Shown: positions 15,613 through 24,752 of the stretch, piece by piece | How positions within the stretch are numbered: position 1 is the stretch's first letter | Layout of the letters: every line of letters begins with the position of its first letter | From: Intrasporangium flavum | Lineage (GTDB): Bacteria; Actinomycetota; Actinomycetes; Actinomycetales; Dermatophilaceae | Direction: 5' to 3' | Assembly: GCF_001956915.1 (NCBI RefSeq) | Contig: NZ_MLJO01000013.1 | Location: 248,001-312,000, forward strand | Length of the DNA stretch: 64,000 bases | Made by a program: the position numbers and the translations under genes | The notes under the pieces: model-generated | What the model was told of the DNA's origin: nothing | Database searches by the model: none | The model's input: only the letters and a program-made list of their open reading frames with translations

Positions 15613-17334
15613 ATGACGATCGACGAGGCATTCGGCCGGGTCATCCGCGGCCACTGGCTGGTCATCCTGCTCTGCGTGCTGGTGCCCTTCGGAGCGGCCT
15701 GGTACATCGGCAAGAACCAGCCGAGCTCCTACGAGGCGGTGGCCCGCATCCAGATGGGCAGCGAGGCGGCGTCCTCCAACGTGCAGGCCGACGCCACGAG
15801 CCAGCGCGTCCTCGGCATCGCGACGAGCCCCGGCGTCGTGCGCCAGGCCCTCGACAAGGGCGGCCTCGACACCGACGTCGCGACCTTCGCCGCCAACAAC
15901 ATCGACGTGCGGCGCGTCGGCGTCTCGCCCGTCATGGAGATCGCCGTCACCGACTCCTCGCCGCGGCGCGCCACCGTCATCGCGACGTCACTGACGCAGG
16001 ACGTCATCGAGTTCTCCAACGTCGGCGACCAGCCGGCCGTGGCCCAGCGGCGCACGGAGGTGCAGCACCAGCTCGACGCCCTCGCCAAGCAGCGCGAGCA
16101 GCTCGTCAAGAAGATGCCCGGCGCCTCGCCGAACGGCGTCCTCGCGCTCCAGGCGCAGCTGACGTCGCTGACGACCACCCAGGGCGAGCTGGAGCGGCAG
16201 CTGTCCGACCTCGACCTGTCCACGGCGACCACCGCGCGCGCCGTCCTGCTCGACCCGGTGCGCGAGCCGACGATCCCGCTGCCGGCGCACGTCTGGCAGC
16301 GGGCCGTGCTCATCGCCCTCCTCGGTGCGCTCTTCGGCGTCGGCCTCGCGGCCGTGCTCGAGGCGTTCCGGCCGCGGCTGCCGTCCCCGCGGGCCATCGC
16401 CCGCACGCTGGGGGTGCCGCACGTCGGCTACCTGCCGCACCGCGACCTGGCCCCGAGCACCCTGGGTGCCGCCGGGCCGATCGCCGACCGGCTCGCCCTG
16501 CTGGCGCGCCGGTACGACGCGACGCAGCTGCTCCTCGTTCTCGTGGACCCGCGCGAGGAGGCGTGGGCCCGGTCGCTCGCGCCGCTGCTCGGGCCGCAGG
16601 ACGGCCGCTCGGACCACCGACTCGTCGTGCAGGTGCTCGGCCGGGAGTGGGCCGAGCCGGGGGAGCGCCCCGTGCTCGTCGTGCTCTCGCCCGACCAGGT
16701 GTCCTCGGCGGCGATCGAGCGCACGCGGGCCCTCGTCGAGGCGCTCGGCTGGCCGGTCGTCGGGCTCGTCAGCTACCCGCACGGCCACCGGCACCGCTGG
16801 CTGCCGCGTCCGACCGGGTCGGCCTCCCGCCGGGACGCGGCACCGGACACGACGCCCGAGCCCGCGGCCACCGCGCCGCGCGCCCGGAAGCCGGGCGCGG
16901 GCCGTGGGGCCGAGGCCGCCGGCGCGGCCCGTGACGGCGGCGAGACCGCGGTGTCGGTGTGGGAGTCCCCGTGGGACCGCGACCCGGTCCGGGTCGACCC
17001 GAACCGCCTCAAGGAGGCCGCCACGGTCACGGCGGTCGCGGCGGTCGCGACGCCGGCCAAGGCCTCGACGGCCGGCCCGGCGCCCGACGCGACGCCGGTG
17101 GCCCCGGCCGACGCGGGTGGACGCGCCGTCATGGCGGCCGCGCCGAGGCAGCGGCCCGACGACGACGCGCGCACGGCACCGGGCCGCGCTGCGTCGACGC
17201 CGGCAGGGCGCACGGACGGCCCGGACGGCCCGGACGGCGCGGACGGCGCGGACGCCACGAACGGCTCGCACGGCTCGGATGCCACGGGTGCCGCTGCTAC
17301 GGCCCCGGTGTCCGAGGGGGTGCTCCACGGATGA
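15613..17334 (+). CDS. Wzz-like chain-length/co-polymerase protein
   Basis: A 573-aa membrane protein with the layout of polysaccharide co-polymerases. A first membrane helix (about 15-33) is followed by an extracytoplasmic domain with a coiled-coil-prone stretch (VQHQLDALAKQREQLVKK and LERQLSDLDL). A second membrane helix (about 236-256) leads to a cytoplasmic part. The PCP-type Pro-rich signature is represented by EPTIPLPAH before the second helix. No Walker A motif is seen in the cytoplasmic half, so it is not a BY-kinase. The long tail (about 400-573) is Ala/Pro-rich and contains a collagen-like DGPDGPDGADGAD stretch. It is the first gene of an overlapping nine-gene operon that controls assembly and export of the polymer. 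Confidence 0.82.
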   Translation: MTIDEAFGRVIRGHWLVILLCVLVPFGAAWYIGKNQPSSYEAVARIQMGSEAASSNVQADATSQRVLGIATSPGVVRQALDKGGLDTDVATFAANNIDVRRVGVSPVMEIAVTDSSPRRATVIATSLTQDVIEFSNVGDQPAVAQRRTEVQHQLDALAKQREQLVKKMPGASPNGVLALQAQLTSLTTTQGELERQLSDLDLSTATTARAVLLDPVREPTIPLPAHVWQRAVLIALLGALFGVGLAAVLEAFRPRLPSPRAIARTLGVPHVGYLPHRDLAPSTLGAAGPIADRLALLARRYDATQLLLVLVDPREEAWARSLAPLLGPQDGRSDHRLVVQVLGREWAEPGERPVLVVLSPDQVSSAAIERTRALVEALGWPVVGLVSYPHGHRHRWLPRPTGSASRRDAAPDTTPEPAATAPRARKPGAGRGAEAAGAARDGGETAVSVWESPWDRDPVRVDPNRLKEAATVTAVAAVATPAKASTAGPAPDATPVAPADAGGRAVMAAAPRQRPDDDARTAPGRAASTPAGRTDGPDGPDGADGADATNGSHGSDATGAAATAPVSEGVLHG

Positions 17335-18323
17335 GCGTGTGGCTGCGCACGGCGGGTCTCGTCGTGCACGTCGACGGTGACGAGCCCTGGACCGAGCTCG
17401 TCCGCGAGTCCTGCGCGGGGCAGGAGCTGCCCTCGCCGGCGGCCACGGCAGACATCCACGTCATGGTCTCCGCCGACGCCACGGTCGCGACCCGCGCCGG
17501 GCACCGGCTCGTGACCCGGGGCGCCTCGACCGACGGCCGCGAGGTGGTGCTCACCGACGCGTGCTCGAGCGGCCTCGACGTCGTGGTGCGCCCCCTGCCG
17601 GGCACCCTCGAGGTCGTCGCCCGGCCGCTGCGGGGCTGGCGCCAGCGGGCCCTGGGGATGGCCGCCCCCGACCGACAGGTGCTCCTGCAGCGGGCCGTGC
17701 TCGTGCAGTACCCGGCCCTGTGGTGGGCCGGCACGCGGGGTCAGGTGCCGATGCACGTGTCGGCCGCGACGGTCGACGGGTTCGCCGTCGTCCTCGCCGG
17801 GCCCGGCGGCGTCGGCAAGTCGACGCTCGTCGCCACGCTCACCGGGCCCGACGACGCGCCCGTCAGCGACAACCTCTGCACCACGGACGGGCGCACCGTG
17901 CACGGACTGCTGGAACCCACACGGGCAGAGGGCGGTTCGGGCCGGAAGATGCCCCACGGGCGCCGCGAGTCGCCGTGGGCGCGGCACGTCGACTCCGTCC
18001 GGCCGGACGCGCTGCTCGTCCTCTCCCGCGGCGACGGTGACACCGTCGAGGTGAGCCGCACCGATCCGGACGCCGCGGCCCGCGAGCTCGTCGGCGGCAC
18101 CTACGCGGCCGGCGAGCTGCGGCGCTACTGGGCGTACGCGGCGACGCTCGCGCTCGGCACCGGCCGGGGCCCGGCCCACCCGGCCGTCGCCGACGTCGCC
18201 GACGCCCTGGCCACCAGCGTCCCCGTCCTCGCGGTTCGACTGCCGCGCACGCCCGGCACGACGCTGGGCGAGATCGTCGAACGGGTCCGGGCGATGGCGC
18301 CGGCCGAGGAGGTGGGGTCCTGA
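17331..18323 (+). CDS. HPr-kinase-like P-loop ATPase
   Basis: A 330-aa protein with a P-loop, LAGPGGVGKST (about 156-165), followed by VSDNL in the position of the acidic/metal-binding residues of HprK-type kinases. The N-terminal 140 residues are a mixed alpha/beta domain of unknown role. There is no HPr or other PTS gene nearby. HprK-like proteins without PTS partners occur in actinobacterial and other polysaccharide loci, where their substrate is unknown. The start ATG overlaps the previous stop (ATGA), so translation is coupled to the Wzz-like gene. Confidence 0.75.
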   Translation: MSVWLRTAGLVVHVDGDEPWTELVRESCAGQELPSPAATADIHVMVSADATVATRAGHRLVTRGASTDGREVVLTDACSSGLDVVVRPLPGTLEVVARPLRGWRQRALGMAAPDRQVLLQRAVLVQYPALWWAGTRGQVPMHVSAATVDGFAVVLAGPGGVGKSTLVATLTGPDDAPVSDNLCTTDGRTVHGLLEPTRAEGGSGRKMPHGRRESPWARHVDSVRPDALLVLSRGDGDTVEVSRTDPDAAARELVGGTYAAGELRRYWAYAATLALGTGRGPAHPAVADVADALATSVPVLAVRLPRTPGTTLGEIVERVRAMAPAEEVGS

Positions 18324-19537
18324 TGACGACCCGAGTCATGCACGTGGTGACCCGATGCGTCGCCGGCGCGGGCGGCGTGGCCGTCCGCGGTGCCGTGGCG
18401 CTCGACCCGGCCCGCTACGAGAGCGTGCTCGTCACCGGCACGCGCGAGGGGCCCCTGCTCGACCGCGCCCGCGACGCCGGCGTCGAGGTCGTCGTCGTGC
18501 CCGAGCTCGTCTCGCCGATCTCCCCGCGCGAGGACGCCACCGCCTACGGCCGGCTGCTCGACCTCGTGCACGAGCGGCGTCCTGACGTCGTGCACACCCA
18601 CAGCGCCAAGGCCGGCGCGCTCGGACGGATGGCCGCCTCGCGCGGCGACGTCCCCCTCATCGTGCACACCCTCCACGGCTTCCCGTTCCACGAGTTCCAG
18701 AACCCGGCCCTGCGAGCCGCCTACATCCGCATCGAGCGCCGCCTGTCGCGGGTCACCGACGCCTACCTCGCGGTCGGCACCGGTGTGGCCGTCGAGGCCC
18801 TGCGCCGCGGCCTCGCGCAGCCCGAGCAGCTGCACACCGTCGGGCCCGCCGTCGACGAGCCGAGCATCCGGCTCGACCCGTCGACCCGGGCGACGGCGCG
18901 GGCCCTGCTCGGTCTGCCGGACGACGTGCCGGTGCTCGGGACTGTCGGGCGCCTCGACTTCCAGAAGGCGCCCGAGGTCATGCTCGAGGCGCTGCGCCGG
19001 ATGCGCACGCCGGCCGTGCTCGTGTGGGCCGGCGACGGCGAGCTGGCCGAGCGCACCCGCCGCGACGTGCACCGCCTCGGCCTCGACGAACGGGTGCACC
19101 TGCTCGGCAACCGCTCCGACGTCGCGGCCCTGCTGCCGGCGTTCGACGTCTTCGCCATGGCCAGCCGGTACGAGGGCCTGCCGTGCGTCGTCGTCGAGGC
19201 CCAGCAGTGCGGCATCCCGGTCGTGGCCACGGCGGTCAACGCCGTGCCCGACGTCGTCATCCCGGGCGAGACCGGCCTGCTCGTGCCGCCCGGCCGGGCC
19301 GACCTGCTCGCCGCCGCCGTCGACCACGTCTTCGCCCACCCCGACGAGGCGCGTCTCTGGGCGGCCCGCGCGCAGGCCCACCTCGGCAACCGCTACGACC
19401 AGACGACCGCCGGTGAGGTGCTCGACCGGGTCTACTCCCAGGGGCCCGCCCGGCCGCGCCGCCAGCTCGTCGGCTCCCTCGGCGCCGGCCCCGGCCACCC
19501 CGACCGTCCCGCCTCGCTCCGGACGAGGGCGTCATGA
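18323..19537 (+). CDS. family 4 glycosyltransferase
   Basis: A 404-aa GT-B glycosyltransferase. The N-terminal acceptor domain starts MHVVTRCVAGAGG and includes VVHTHSAKAGALGRMAA and the LHGFPFHEFQ acceptor region. The C-terminal donor domain shows GTVGRLDFQKAP, WAGDGEL, HLLGNRSDV and the GT4 signature ASRYEGLPCVVVEAQQCGIPVVAT with the E-x7-E glutamates. It should add one sugar to the lipid-linked repeat unit at the cytoplasmic face; donor and linkage cannot be told. It is the only classical glycosyltransferase in this stretch, so other transferases must be encoded elsewhere or the repeat is very short. The start overlaps the previous stop (TGATG). Confidence 0.9.
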   Translation: MTTRVMHVVTRCVAGAGGVAVRGAVALDPARYESVLVTGTREGPLLDRARDAGVEVVVVPELVSPISPREDATAYGRLLDLVHERRPDVVHTHSAKAGALGRMAASRGDVPLIVHTLHGFPFHEFQNPALRAAYIRIERRLSRVTDAYLAVGTGVAVEALRRGLAQPEQLHTVGPAVDEPSIRLDPSTRATARALLGLPDDVPVLGTVGRLDFQKAPEVMLEALRRMRTPAVLVWAGDGELAERTRRDVHRLGLDERVHLLGNRSDVAALLPAFDVFAMASRYEGLPCVVVEAQQCGIPVVATAVNAVPDVVIPGETGLLVPPGRADLLAAAVDHVFAHPDEARLWAARAQAHLGNRYDQTTAGEVLDRVYSQGPARPRRQLVGSLGAGPGHPDRPASLRTRAS

Positions 19538-20004
19538 CGGCCGCGCCCGCCGTCCTGCCGACCCGGCCCGGGGTGCCGGCGTCGGCGTCGGTGCTCCTGC
19601 CGTCGGGCGCGCCCGTCGTGTGGCCTTCGGAGCCCGCCGACGCGCAGCGGGCCCTCGGGCTGCCGCCCGGGTCCCCGGTGGCGCTCGCCGACCGTCGCGC
19701 CGGCGGACGGGCCCGGCTGCGCCGGGCCGCGGAGCGACTCGGCGTCGAGGTGGAGTCGGAGTACGTCGTGCTCCCGACGTGGTCGTCGGCGACGTTCGTG
19801 GCCGCCGACGACCGCGACGCCGTCACGTGGCTGCTCTCGACCTTCCTCACGACGCCGCCGCGGGTCGTGCGCGGGCGCCTCGTCCTCGAGGCGGTCCGCC
19901 GCGTCGTCGCGGCGATGACCCGCACGCGGGCCGGGGCGGCGTCGGTCCGGCTCGTCCTCGGCGCGCTCGTGCCCGGGCGCCTGGTCGTCGGGGTCCGCCG
20001 GTGA
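19534..20004 (+). CDS. unknown 156-aa exopolysaccharide-locus protein
   Basis: I do not recognise a family. The 156 residues are rich in Ala, Val and Arg. A central segment (SEYVVLPTWSSATFVAADD) could be beta strands, and the C-terminal third (VLEAVRRVVAAMTRTRAG and VRLVLGALVPGRLVV) looks amphipathic and positively charged, possibly membrane-associated. There is no signal peptide and no cysteine. The gene is overlapped at both ends by its neighbours (ATGA at its start, GTGA at its end), so it is produced together with the glycosyltransferase and the APH-like kinase and probably works with them. Confidence 0.7.
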   Translation: MTAAPAVLPTRPGVPASASVLLPSGAPVVWPSEPADAQRALGLPPGSPVALADRRAGGRARLRRAAERLGVEVESEYVVLPTWSSATFVAADDRDAVTWLLSTFLTTPPRVVRGRLVLEAVRRVVAAMTRTRAGAASVRLVLGALVPGRLVVGVRR

Positions 20005-21041
20005 CCGACATGGTCGCCCCGGACACCGTCCCCGCCGAGGCCGGTGACCTCCTCCGTGCCGCGCTGCGCGAGCACGCCGGCCCGACGACGCCGCGGCTCG
20101 TCGTGGTCGGGCTGTCCAAGGACGAGAACCCCAAGGCGACGATCCTCGTCTTCGACCCGGGCGGCGCCCGTCCGCGCCTCGTCGCGAAGGTGGCGCTGAC
20201 CGCCGTCGCCGCCGTCTCCGTCGTCGCCGAGGCCACCTCGCTGCAGGCCCTCGGCAGCCTCGACCTCGGCCTCGTCGGCGGGACCGTTCCGCGGATCGTC
20301 GACATCCGGCGCGACCGCGGGGGAGCGGTGCTCGTCACCGAGGCCGTGCCCGGGACCCCGATGTCGGTGGACTACCACCGCTGGCGCGGCACGACGCGCC
20401 CCGACGCCGTCCGCGCCGACCTCGCCGGTGCGGCGTCGTGGCTGCGCGAGCTGTCCGAGGCGGTCGGCCCGCTGCCCGCAGCGTCGTCCGCCGGTGGGTG
20501 GCCCGGCATCGCCAAGCGGCTCCGCGCCCGGTGGCCGGCCGACCCCTTGGCCCGCGACGTGGCCGACGCGGTCGCCGCGACGCTGCCCGGCGTGCGGCTG
20601 CCCTCCGACGGGCCGTGGTCGGTCGTCCACGGCGACTTCTGGGCCGGCAACGTGCTGCGCACCGACGGACGCGTCACCGGCGTCGTCGACTGGGAGCACG
20701 CGGTCGTCGGCGGCGACCCGCTGCGCGACCTGACCCGGTTCGCGCTGTCCTACGTGCTCTACCTCGACCGGCACACCCGCACCGGCCGCGAGGTGCGCGG
20801 GCACCCGGGCCTCGTCGCCGGGCCGTGGGGCGAGCCCGTGCGCTACCTCGTGGCGGGGGAGGGCTGGCTGCCCCGGCTCGTCCACGGCGTCCTCGCCGAG
20901 CACCTCGAGCGGACCGGGCGCGACCCCGACCGCTGGCGCGACGTGCTGGCCCTGGGCACCGCGGAGGTCGCGGCGCTCTCGGACGAGGCCACCTTCGCGC
21001 GCCAGCACCTGCTCCTCGCGGCGGAGCTGTTCCGATGCTGA
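20001..21041 (+). CDS. APH-family small-molecule kinase
   Basis: A 346-aa protein-kinase-fold phosphotransferase of the aminoglycoside/choline kinase type. The catalytic loop is VVHGDFWAGNVL (about 209-219), and the metal-binding Asp is in VVDWEHAVVGGDPLRDL (about Asp230). The N-lobe has VAKVALT with a candidate ATP-contacting Lys, and a Glu further on. In this setting the substrate is more likely a sugar, alditol or amino alcohol to be attached to the polymer than an antibiotic, but this is inference. GTGA overlap at the start and a 7-bp overlap with the polymerase gene place it inside the operon. Confidence 0.82.
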   Translation: MTDMVAPDTVPAEAGDLLRAALREHAGPTTPRLVVVGLSKDENPKATILVFDPGGARPRLVAKVALTAVAAVSVVAEATSLQALGSLDLGLVGGTVPRIVDIRRDRGGAVLVTEAVPGTPMSVDYHRWRGTTRPDAVRADLAGAASWLRELSEAVGPLPAASSAGGWPGIAKRLRARWPADPLARDVADAVAATLPGVRLPSDGPWSVVHGDFWAGNVLRTDGRVTGVVDWEHAVVGGDPLRDLTRFALSYVLYLDRHTRTGREVRGHPGLVAGPWGEPVRYLVAGEGWLPRLVHGVLAEHLERTGRDPDRWRDVLALGTAEVAALSDEATFARQHLLLAAELFRC

Positions 21042-22423
21042 CGGCTCGTACCCCGGACGCCCTCGACGGCACGGTCGGGAGCGGGGTCCGGAGTGCGGGC
21101 GTGGCAGATGTCGAGGGTGCGGACGGGACTGCGGCACAGGCCGTCCCGGGCCGCACGACGGCGCTGCCGGGGGCGCGTGGCCCGCGCCGGGTGGCCGTCG
21201 CCCTGACCTTCGCGATCTGCGCCCTGCCGCTGCTCATCCCGAGCGGACCGGGCAACACCGGCCTCGCCGACGTCGGCATCCTGGCCGTCGTCGTCACGGT
21301 CGCGGCGTGGCTGCGGATCAAGGCGGTGCCCGTCTCGGTGCCCTACCTGCTGCCGGTCGGCCTCCTCATGATGGCCGGCGCGGTCGCCGCCTACCACTCC
21401 GGCGACGCCCTGGCCCTGCTGCCCGTCGTGCAGGACGTCTTCCTGCTCGTCTGGTGCGCGTGCATCGCCAACGCGGTGCGCCAGTACCGCTGGCTGCTCG
21501 CCGTGGTGCTCCGGGCGTGGGTGTGGTCGGGCCTGGCCTGGGCGGCCGTGCTCTGCGTCGGGAAGATGGCCAACATCAGCTGGATGGCCGGGCTCAGCTC
21601 CAAGGACGGCGGGCGCGCGTCGCTGACCTTCGCCGACCCGAACCTGTGCGCGAACTACTTCCTCATCGTCGTCGCGCTGATCCTCGCCACGTCGGTGGTG
21701 CGCGGGCGCTGGGCGCGGGCCCTCGCCCTCTGCACGGTCCTGCTCGCCATCGTCTTCACCGGCTCGAACGGGGCCGCCATCGGCCTCGGCGTCATGATCG
21801 TGGTCGCCCTCGTCGTCGGCCTCGTCAAGCGTCGCGGGGTCGTCCTCGCCACGGCCGTCGCGTGCCTCGCCGGCGCCTCCTTCGCGGCGATCGCGCCGAA
21901 CGTCGACCTCAACGCCGTCGGGGCCAAGGCGAGCGACAGCATCCAGGTGCTCCGCGACTCGCTCGGGCGCACCGACGAGTCGAGCGGGTCACGCACCGAG
22001 CTCGCGACCGAGACGTTCGGCCTCTACCTCGAGGGCGACCTGCTCGGCGTCGGCCCGGGCCGGACCAAGGCGACGCTGAGCGGGCAGGCCGCGCCGTACA
22101 TCAAGGAGGCGCACAACGACTACCTCGCCACCCTCGTCGAGCGCGGGGCCGTCGGTGGTGTCGGGCTCGCCGTGCTCCTCGTCGTCGTCGCCTTCCGCGT
22201 CGGCCGGGTGGCGCTGTGGCCGCAGGACCCCGAGGTGCGCGCCCTCGTGCCGCGGCCCCAGTGGCTGCTCGCGCTGTGCTGCGCGCTCGCGGTCGCCGGG
22301 CTCTTCTACGAGGTCCTGCACTTCCGCCACGTGTGGGCGCTCTTCGGCCTCATCGCCGGCCTGGACCCGGGGTCGCGCGGGCAGCGGCCGTACGCACGGG
22401 TGCCCGAGGGGAGGCTGACATGA
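21035..22423 (+). CDS. O-antigen polymerase/ligase-like membrane protein
   Basis: A 462-aa integral membrane protein with about ten hydrophobic helices from residue 53 onward. It has a large periplasmic loop (about 290-375) that contains SSGSRTELATETFGL and the GVGPGRTK and KEAHNDYLATLVERG motif typical of the Wzy/WaaL O-antigen ligase superfamily. In that family the conserved Arg and His of the loop (here HNDYL) are needed for polymer transfer. It should polymerise lipid-linked repeat units outside the cytoplasm. The first 50 residues are a soluble Gly/Ala-rich tail. It overlaps genes on both sides. Confidence 0.85.
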   Translation: MLTARTPDALDGTVGSGVRSAGVADVEGADGTAAQAVPGRTTALPGARGPRRVAVALTFAICALPLLIPSGPGNTGLADVGILAVVVTVAAWLRIKAVPVSVPYLLPVGLLMMAGAVAAYHSGDALALLPVVQDVFLLVWCACIANAVRQYRWLLAVVLRAWVWSGLAWAAVLCVGKMANISWMAGLSSKDGGRASLTFADPNLCANYFLIVVALILATSVVRGRWARALALCTVLLAIVFTGSNGAAIGLGVMIVVALVVGLVKRRGVVLATAVACLAGASFAAIAPNVDLNAVGAKASDSIQVLRDSLGRTDESSGSRTELATETFGLYLEGDLLGVGPGRTKATLSGQAAPYIKEAHNDYLATLVERGAVGGVGLAVLLVVVAFRVGRVALWPQDPEVRALVPRPQWLLALCCALAVAGLFYEVLHFRHVWALFGLIAGLDPGSRGQRPYARVPEGRLT

Positions 22424-23703
22424 CGTGGGTCAAGGTGCTCGAGCAGGCCCGGCCGCGGCTGCGCGGCGCCACGGCGCGGTCGGTGGTCGGCAACGTCGGG
22501 GCCCGCCTGGTGGCGCTGCTGTCCATCGCCCTCGTCACGGTCCTCGTGGCGCGCACGGGCGGTGCCGACGACGTCGGCGTCCTCGCCCTGATGCGGGTGC
22601 TGCCCGGCCTCGTCGGCGTCGTCGCCGCGTGCGGGCTGCCCGGCGCCATGGGCTACTTCGTCGCCGGCCCCGACGCGGGCCACCGCGGCCTGTGGCCGAC
22701 CGTCATCGCGACGATGACCGTCGGCGGGCTGCTCGGCACCGCGGTCTGGGTCGTGCTGACCCCGCTCGTGCACGACCACCTCATGAGCACGACGACGACG
22801 GCCGTCGTCCTCGCGACCGGCGCGACGGTGGCCACACAGCTGCCGGTCGCGGTGGGCAAGTCCTGCCTGCAGGCGCTCGGCGACGCCCGGGGGTCCAACA
22901 TCGTCACCGCGGCCGAGGAGGCCGTCTTCGTGCCGGCGTTCCTCGCGCTCTGGGTCGTCGGGCTGCGCGGCGGGTGGCTGCTCGTGGCCTCGCTGCTGCT
23001 GGCCGACGTCGTCGTCGCCGTGCACGCGTGGGTGCGGATCGCCAAGCGCGTCCACGAGCGGGGCGGCCACCTCGCCGGCCGTCCCGACCTCGCCCTCGCG
23101 CGCCGCATGGCGGCCTTCGGCGGCCGCAGCCAGGTCGGCGGCATCCTCAACCTGCTCAACCTGCGCCTCGACGTCGTCGTCCTCGGCGCGATGACCGGCC
23201 CGGCGCAGGTCGGCGTCTACGTCGTGGCCTCGAAGTACGCCGAGCTGCTCCGCCTGCCGGGCCTCGCGCTGACGTGGGTCACCTACCCGCAGTTCGCCGG
23301 TCGCGCGGAGGGCGCCCGGCACCCGGAGTGGCTCCGGGTGGGCCGGCTCGTCGCGCTGGGGGCGGTCGCGGCCGTGGTCGTCGCGGCCAGCGCCACCGTG
23401 GTCCTGCCGCTCCTCTACGGGGAGGCGTTCCGCGACGCCGTGTGGCCCGCGATCTGGATCTGCCTCGGGCTCGTCGTCGAGCCCGCGGCGGGCGTGGCCT
23501 CCGGGTACCTGCTCGGGACCGGGCGACCGGGGCTCAACTCGCTGATCCTCGGCGGCGGCTTCGTCGTGACGCTCGTGCTCGACCTGCTGCTCATCCCGCG
23601 CTACGGCTCGCTCGGGGCGGCCTGGGCCAGCGCCGTGGCCTACCTCGTCACGGACGTGCTCCTCGTCCGGTCGTGGAGACGCATCATCAGGGGGACACCA
23701 TGA
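22420..23703 (+). CDS. Wzx-type polysaccharide flippase
   Basis: A 427-aa membrane protein with twelve or more predicted helices, in the MOP/polysaccharide-transport flippase superfamily. Family-like features are an N-terminal amphipathic lead (RSVVGNVGARLVALLSIALVTVLVAR), the short charged loop GRSQVGGILNLLNLRLDVVVLG at the middle, and the terminal RYGSLGAAWASAVAYL motif. It would move the lipid-linked unit across the membrane for Wzy. With Wzz, Wzx and Wzy in one operon, this is a Wzx/Wzy-dependent pathway. The start overlaps the polymerase stop (ATGA). Confidence 0.88.
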   Translation: MTWVKVLEQARPRLRGATARSVVGNVGARLVALLSIALVTVLVARTGGADDVGVLALMRVLPGLVGVVAACGLPGAMGYFVAGPDAGHRGLWPTVIATMTVGGLLGTAVWVVLTPLVHDHLMSTTTTAVVLATGATVATQLPVAVGKSCLQALGDARGSNIVTAAEEAVFVPAFLALWVVGLRGGWLLVASLLLADVVVAVHAWVRIAKRVHERGGHLAGRPDLALARRMAAFGGRSQVGGILNLLNLRLDVVVLGAMTGPAQVGVYVVASKYAELLRLPGLALTWVTYPQFAGRAEGARHPEWLRVGRLVALGAVAAVVVAASATVVLPLLYGEAFRDAVWPAIWICLGLVVEPAAGVASGYLLGTGRPGLNSLILGGGFVVTLVLDLLLIPRYGSLGAAWASAVAYLVTDVLLVRSWRRIIRGTP

Positions 23704-24749
23704 ACACCAACGCCCGACGCCACTCCGCGCTGCCGACCGCAGCGCTGGGCGCGCTCCTGCTCGCCGGCTGCGCCGCCTGCTCCTCCGGGTCGGCGGCCTC
23801 GCCGACGGTCCCGCCCGCGGCGACGGCCACGGTGCGGCCGCAGTACGTCGCGCTCGCCGAGGCGGTGGCCGCGCACGGCGCGAAGGCCTGGATCGAGGCC
23901 GACCTCATCAAGGCGTGGCTGGCCGGCCCGGAGCCGTACGGGGCGGCCCTCGAGACGGTCGTGAAGCTGGCCGACCGGCAGGGCGTGGCCGGCGTCAAGA
24001 TCGCCGACGAGCTCGGCTACGAGGACGACACCGACGCCACGACGGTCCTCGCCTTCCTCAAGTCGACGACCGCCACCCTCCACTCCCGGCTGCCCGGACG
24101 CAAGGTCGTCGTCGACCTCATCGTGCCCGAGCTCGGCTGCCTCAGCTGGAGCGGCGTGCCCGACACGGTCGCCGGGGCCGCCTCCGCCGACGGACGCCGC
24201 GCGTGCGGCGCCGCCGAGGTCGCGCGCAACCCCGCCGTGGCCCTGGCAGCCATCGACGGCTACATCGCCGGGGGCGGGCTCGACGTCGTCGACCTCAGCG
24301 CTGGTCTGCGCACCGACGGCGAGTACGCCGAGTGGGGCACCACCCGCGACGCCGCCATGGCCGCCGCGTGGGACGAGGCCTCGCGGCGGTGGGGCAGCAA
24401 GGTCCGCCTCCAGGCCCGCAAGGCGCTCGCGCACCCCGGCCCCTACGAGGGGTCGAAGGCGACGGCCGAGGCCGACATGCGCACCTACGTCGACATCCCC
24501 CTCGCGCACGGCGCCCACGCCGTCGACATCTGGACCTGGAGCCAGCCCTACAAGGGCGGCACCTACACGCTGACCGACCCGAAGCTCGCGCCCAACGACC
24601 TGACCCGGGCGCTGCTCGAGCGGCGCCGGCGCGGCGTCGAGCTGTGGACCCACATGACGCCCTCGTCGCTGCAGGTCGGCCTCGACCAGGACGTCGCCTC
24701 CGCCGTGTCCATCTTCAGCGGCGTGCTCGTCGCGTCGGGAACGGGGTGA
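23700..24749 (+). CDS. lipoprotein with TIM-barrel-like pattern
   Basis: A 349-aa lipoprotein with lipobox LLAGC near residue 25. I cannot name the family. The mature part alternates strands and helices in a way that suggests a glycoside-hydrolase-like barrel: AKAWIEADL, VAGVKIADELGYED, KVVVDLIVPE, LDVVDLSAGL, KVRLQARKALAH, AVDIWTWSQPYKGG and VELWTHMTP. The acidic residues at strand ends (IEAD, ADELGYEDD, VPELG) could be catalytic. Because it sits between the flippase and the priming transferase and is exported, it may trim or bind the polymer at the cell surface. The start overlaps the flippase stop (ATGA). Confidence 0.72.
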   Translation: MNTNARRHSALPTAALGALLLAGCAACSSGSAASPTVPPAATATVRPQYVALAEAVAAHGAKAWIEADLIKAWLAGPEPYGAALETVVKLADRQGVAGVKIADELGYEDDTDATTVLAFLKSTTATLHSRLPGRKVVVDLIVPELGCLSWSGVPDTVAGAASADGRRACGAAEVARNPAVALAAIDGYIAGGGLDVVDLSAGLRTDGEYAEWGTTRDAAMAAAWDEASRRWGSKVRLQARKALAHPGPYEGSKATAEADMRTYVDIPLAHGAHAVDIWTWSQPYKGGTYTLTDPKLAPNDLTRALLERRRRGVELWTHMTPSSLQVGLDQDVASAVSIFSGVLVASGTG

Positions 24750-24752
24750 CCC

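Noticed and set aside
18332..18341. Third copy of the exopolysaccharide activator box (GAGTCATGCA)
   Set aside because: Only the first 10 bases match, the TTTGACGTAG half is absent, and it is inside the start of the glycosyltransferase coding sequence.
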